From Lentisphaeria bacterium (GTDB taxonomy: Bacteria; Verrucomicrobiota; Lentisphaeria; JABSQK01; UBA12247), in contig DMTJ01000300.1 of the NCBI GenBank assembly GCA_003477185.1, forward strand, positions 1 to 6,793: a DNA stretch of 6,793 nucleotides, given 5' to 3'. A program made the translations under genes and the position numbers. Below are positions 5,896 to 6,793 of the stretch, one piece after another. Within the stretch, counting starts at the first letter, position 1. Each line of letters begins with the position of its first letter. Under the pieces are notes generated by a model. The model did no database searches. It was not told where the DNA came from and saw only the letters and a program-made list of their open reading frames with translations.

Positions 5896-5925
5896 ACTCA
5901 ACGCGCTACTGCGCGTGAGTAACCT
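5896..5925 (+). terminator. Likely intrinsic terminator after the hicAB/repeat-protein set
   Basis: ACTC (5896-5899), a bulged A, then ACGCGC (5901-5906) pair with GCGCGT (5911-5916) and GAGT (5917-5920) around a TACT loop, giving a ten-pair stem. AACCTTTTAC follows, a short T-run a few bases late. It lies 20 bases after the last stop codon and just before the base composition drops. The weak T-run keeps confidence moderate. Confidence 0.55.
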
Positions 5926-5977
5926 TTTACGTTCGGCGGAAAAAATATAGAATCTTATTTAAAAACATACTAATATG

Positions 5978-6006
5978 TACACAAGGTTTTTCTGTTTACT
6001 TATAAG
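5978..6006 (+). promoter_or_regulatory. Candidate promoter for the PAS-domain gene
   Basis: TACACA (5978-5983, four of six to the -35 consensus) and TATAAG (6001-6006, five of six to -10) are separated by 17 bases. A start near 6013 would give a leader of about 38 bases containing GGAG at 6039-6042. The surrounding DNA is very AT-rich, so chance matches are common. Confidence 0.35.
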
Positions 6007-6009
6007 TAA
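5996..6009. promoter_or_regulatory. Perfect 14-bp palindrome, possible operator
   Basis: TTACTTATAAGTAA is its own exact reverse complement. Allowing a one-base offset, flanking TGT and ACA extend the symmetry to about 19 bases. It covers the candidate -10 of the PAS gene and is 41 bases upstream of that start, a fitting place for a dimeric repressor. The regulator is unknown. Confidence 0.4.
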
Positions 6010-6050
6010 CAAGCCAATGAATAAATTTAACGGTATTCGGAGAAGATGGC

Positions 6051-6793
6051 ATGAATTTTGATGAAAAAAATACGCACAATCATCAAGTTATTGTTTCGTC
6101 ACCCGAAAATTTTATTTTCATAGCCGGCACCGACGGCTATTTCAAATATGCAAATTCCGCATTTGAGAAAATTTTAGGATACACAACTGATGAACTGCTT
6201 TCCAAGCCTCTTCTTGATTTAATTCATCCGGACGATCATACCAAGACAAATGAAGGATTAAAAAAAGGATCAACCGGAAATCAGACTTTCAATTTCGAGA
6301 GTCGGTTGCTGCATAAAAATGGGTCCGTATTCCATCTCCTGTGGTCTGTCACACCGCTTCCTATAAATGAGGTAATTTATGGCATCGGGCGTGATATTAC
6401 CAAGAGCAACGAGGTTGACAATCGGCTTCCTGGAAGTAAAGATAAACGCCGACCTTTAATTGACAATATTCCAGTCATGGCCTACAGGGCAAATCCGGAT
6501 TGGTCAGTAGGAGTAATCAGCAATAGTGAACCCATTTGTGGCTATAATCCTGATGAATTCCTATCCGAAAATGTAAGCTGGTTTGAACTCATTCATCCTG
6601 ATGATAAATCATCGGTTATTAAGGATGTCTCAAAGCTGCTTGAAGCACCATCTGAATTGATACAAGAATATCGGATTATTGCAAGAGATGGAATCGTCCA
6701 TTTTATAAGAGATCATAAGAAATCATTTTTCAAAGACGACGTTTTCCAGGGAATCGATGGTGTTGTGACGGACATCAGCCAGCAGAAGCAGCA
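6051..6793 (+). CDS. Tandem PAS-domain signalling protein (N-terminal part, cut by window end)
   Basis: The frame is open from ATG 6051 to the window edge, 247 residues, with GGAG eight bases upstream. A first PAS domain spans about 16-118: NFIFIAGTDGYFKYANSAF, the GYTTDELLSK helix, IHPDD, and closing PAC motif YGIGRDITKSN. A second spans about 134-247: YRANPDWSV, GYNPDEFLSENVSWFELIHPDD, ARDGIVHFIRDH and closing GVVTDISQQK. There is no signal peptide or membrane helix so far, so it is probably a cytoplasmic sensor. Such arrays usually end in a histidine kinase or a diguanylate cyclase/phosphodiesterase output, which would lie beyond the window; which one cannot be told. No heme- or flavin-binding residue pattern is evident. 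Base composition and codon choice (AT-rich, many AAA, ATT, GAT) differ strongly from the kinase and peptidase genes, suggesting separate origin. Confidence 0.9.
   Translation, partial: MNFDEKNTHNHQVIVSSPENFIFIAGTDGYFKYANSAFEKILGYTTDELLSKPLLDLIHPDDHTKTNEGLKKGSTGNQTFNFESRLLHKNGSVFHLLWSVTPLPINEVIYGIGRDITKSNEVDNRLPGSKDKRRPLIDNIPVMAYRANPDWSVGVISNSEPICGYNPDEFLSENVSWFELIHPDDKSSVIKDVSKLLEAPSELIQEYRIIARDGIVHFIRDHKKSFFKDDVFQGIDGVVTDISQQKQ

Noticed and set aside
5965..5978. ACATA-CTAA-TATGT inverted repeat
   Set aside because: Five-base arms in very AT-rich DNA are expected by chance, unlike the perfect 14-bp palindrome downstream.

Overview
The window reads as chromosomal DNA from an environmental Gram-negative bacterium, most likely Verrucomicrobiota (Opitutae-like) or a relative in the Planctomycetes/Verrucomicrobia/Chlamydiae group. 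This is inferred from one gene style: a Hanks-type Ser/Thr kinase with a DWG (not DFG) motif, a single membrane helix and an irregular leucine-rich C-terminal region. No rRNA or other marker gene is present, so the assignment is tentative.

Layout. (1) 73-744, minus strand: a complete OmpR/PhoB-type response regulator. (2) 745-898: a divergent intergenic region where plausible promoters for both directions share the same -10 bases. (3) 929-4267, plus strand: a compact probable operon of membrane-anchored kinase, M24 (Xaa-Pro-type) metallopeptidase and small single-helix membrane protein. The first two overlap by ATGA and the third follows after 4 bases. (4) 4268-4427: a short gap with a GC-rich hairpin and a separate inverted repeat. 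(5) 4428-5875: a second coupled set. It holds a hicA toxin gene with an in-frame stop, a hicB-type antitoxin gene, and a secreted repeat protein whose reading frame is split. Each junction is an ATGA overlap. (6) 5896-5925: a likely intrinsic terminator. (7) 5930-6793: a clearly more AT-rich block with a perfect 14-bp palindrome and a plausible promoter, leading into a gene for a tandem-PAS sensor protein that runs off the window.

How the parts may work together. The kinase/peptidase/membrane-protein set looks like a signalling operon, and the divergent response regulator could control it or be co-controlled through the shared promoter region. The hicAB remnant looks like a decaying toxin-antitoxin module: the toxin is truncated and the antitoxin frame stays open. 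The most unusual element is the secreted protein coupled to hicB. It has three 30-residue repeats of a motif I do not recognise, then an Asn-Pro-Tyr-Gly-rich tail seen on many bacterial secreted proteins, and the two halves lie in different frames. I see no CRISPR array, tRNA, rRNA or transposase gene. No gap between genes exceeds 300 bases. I found no complete system I would call new.
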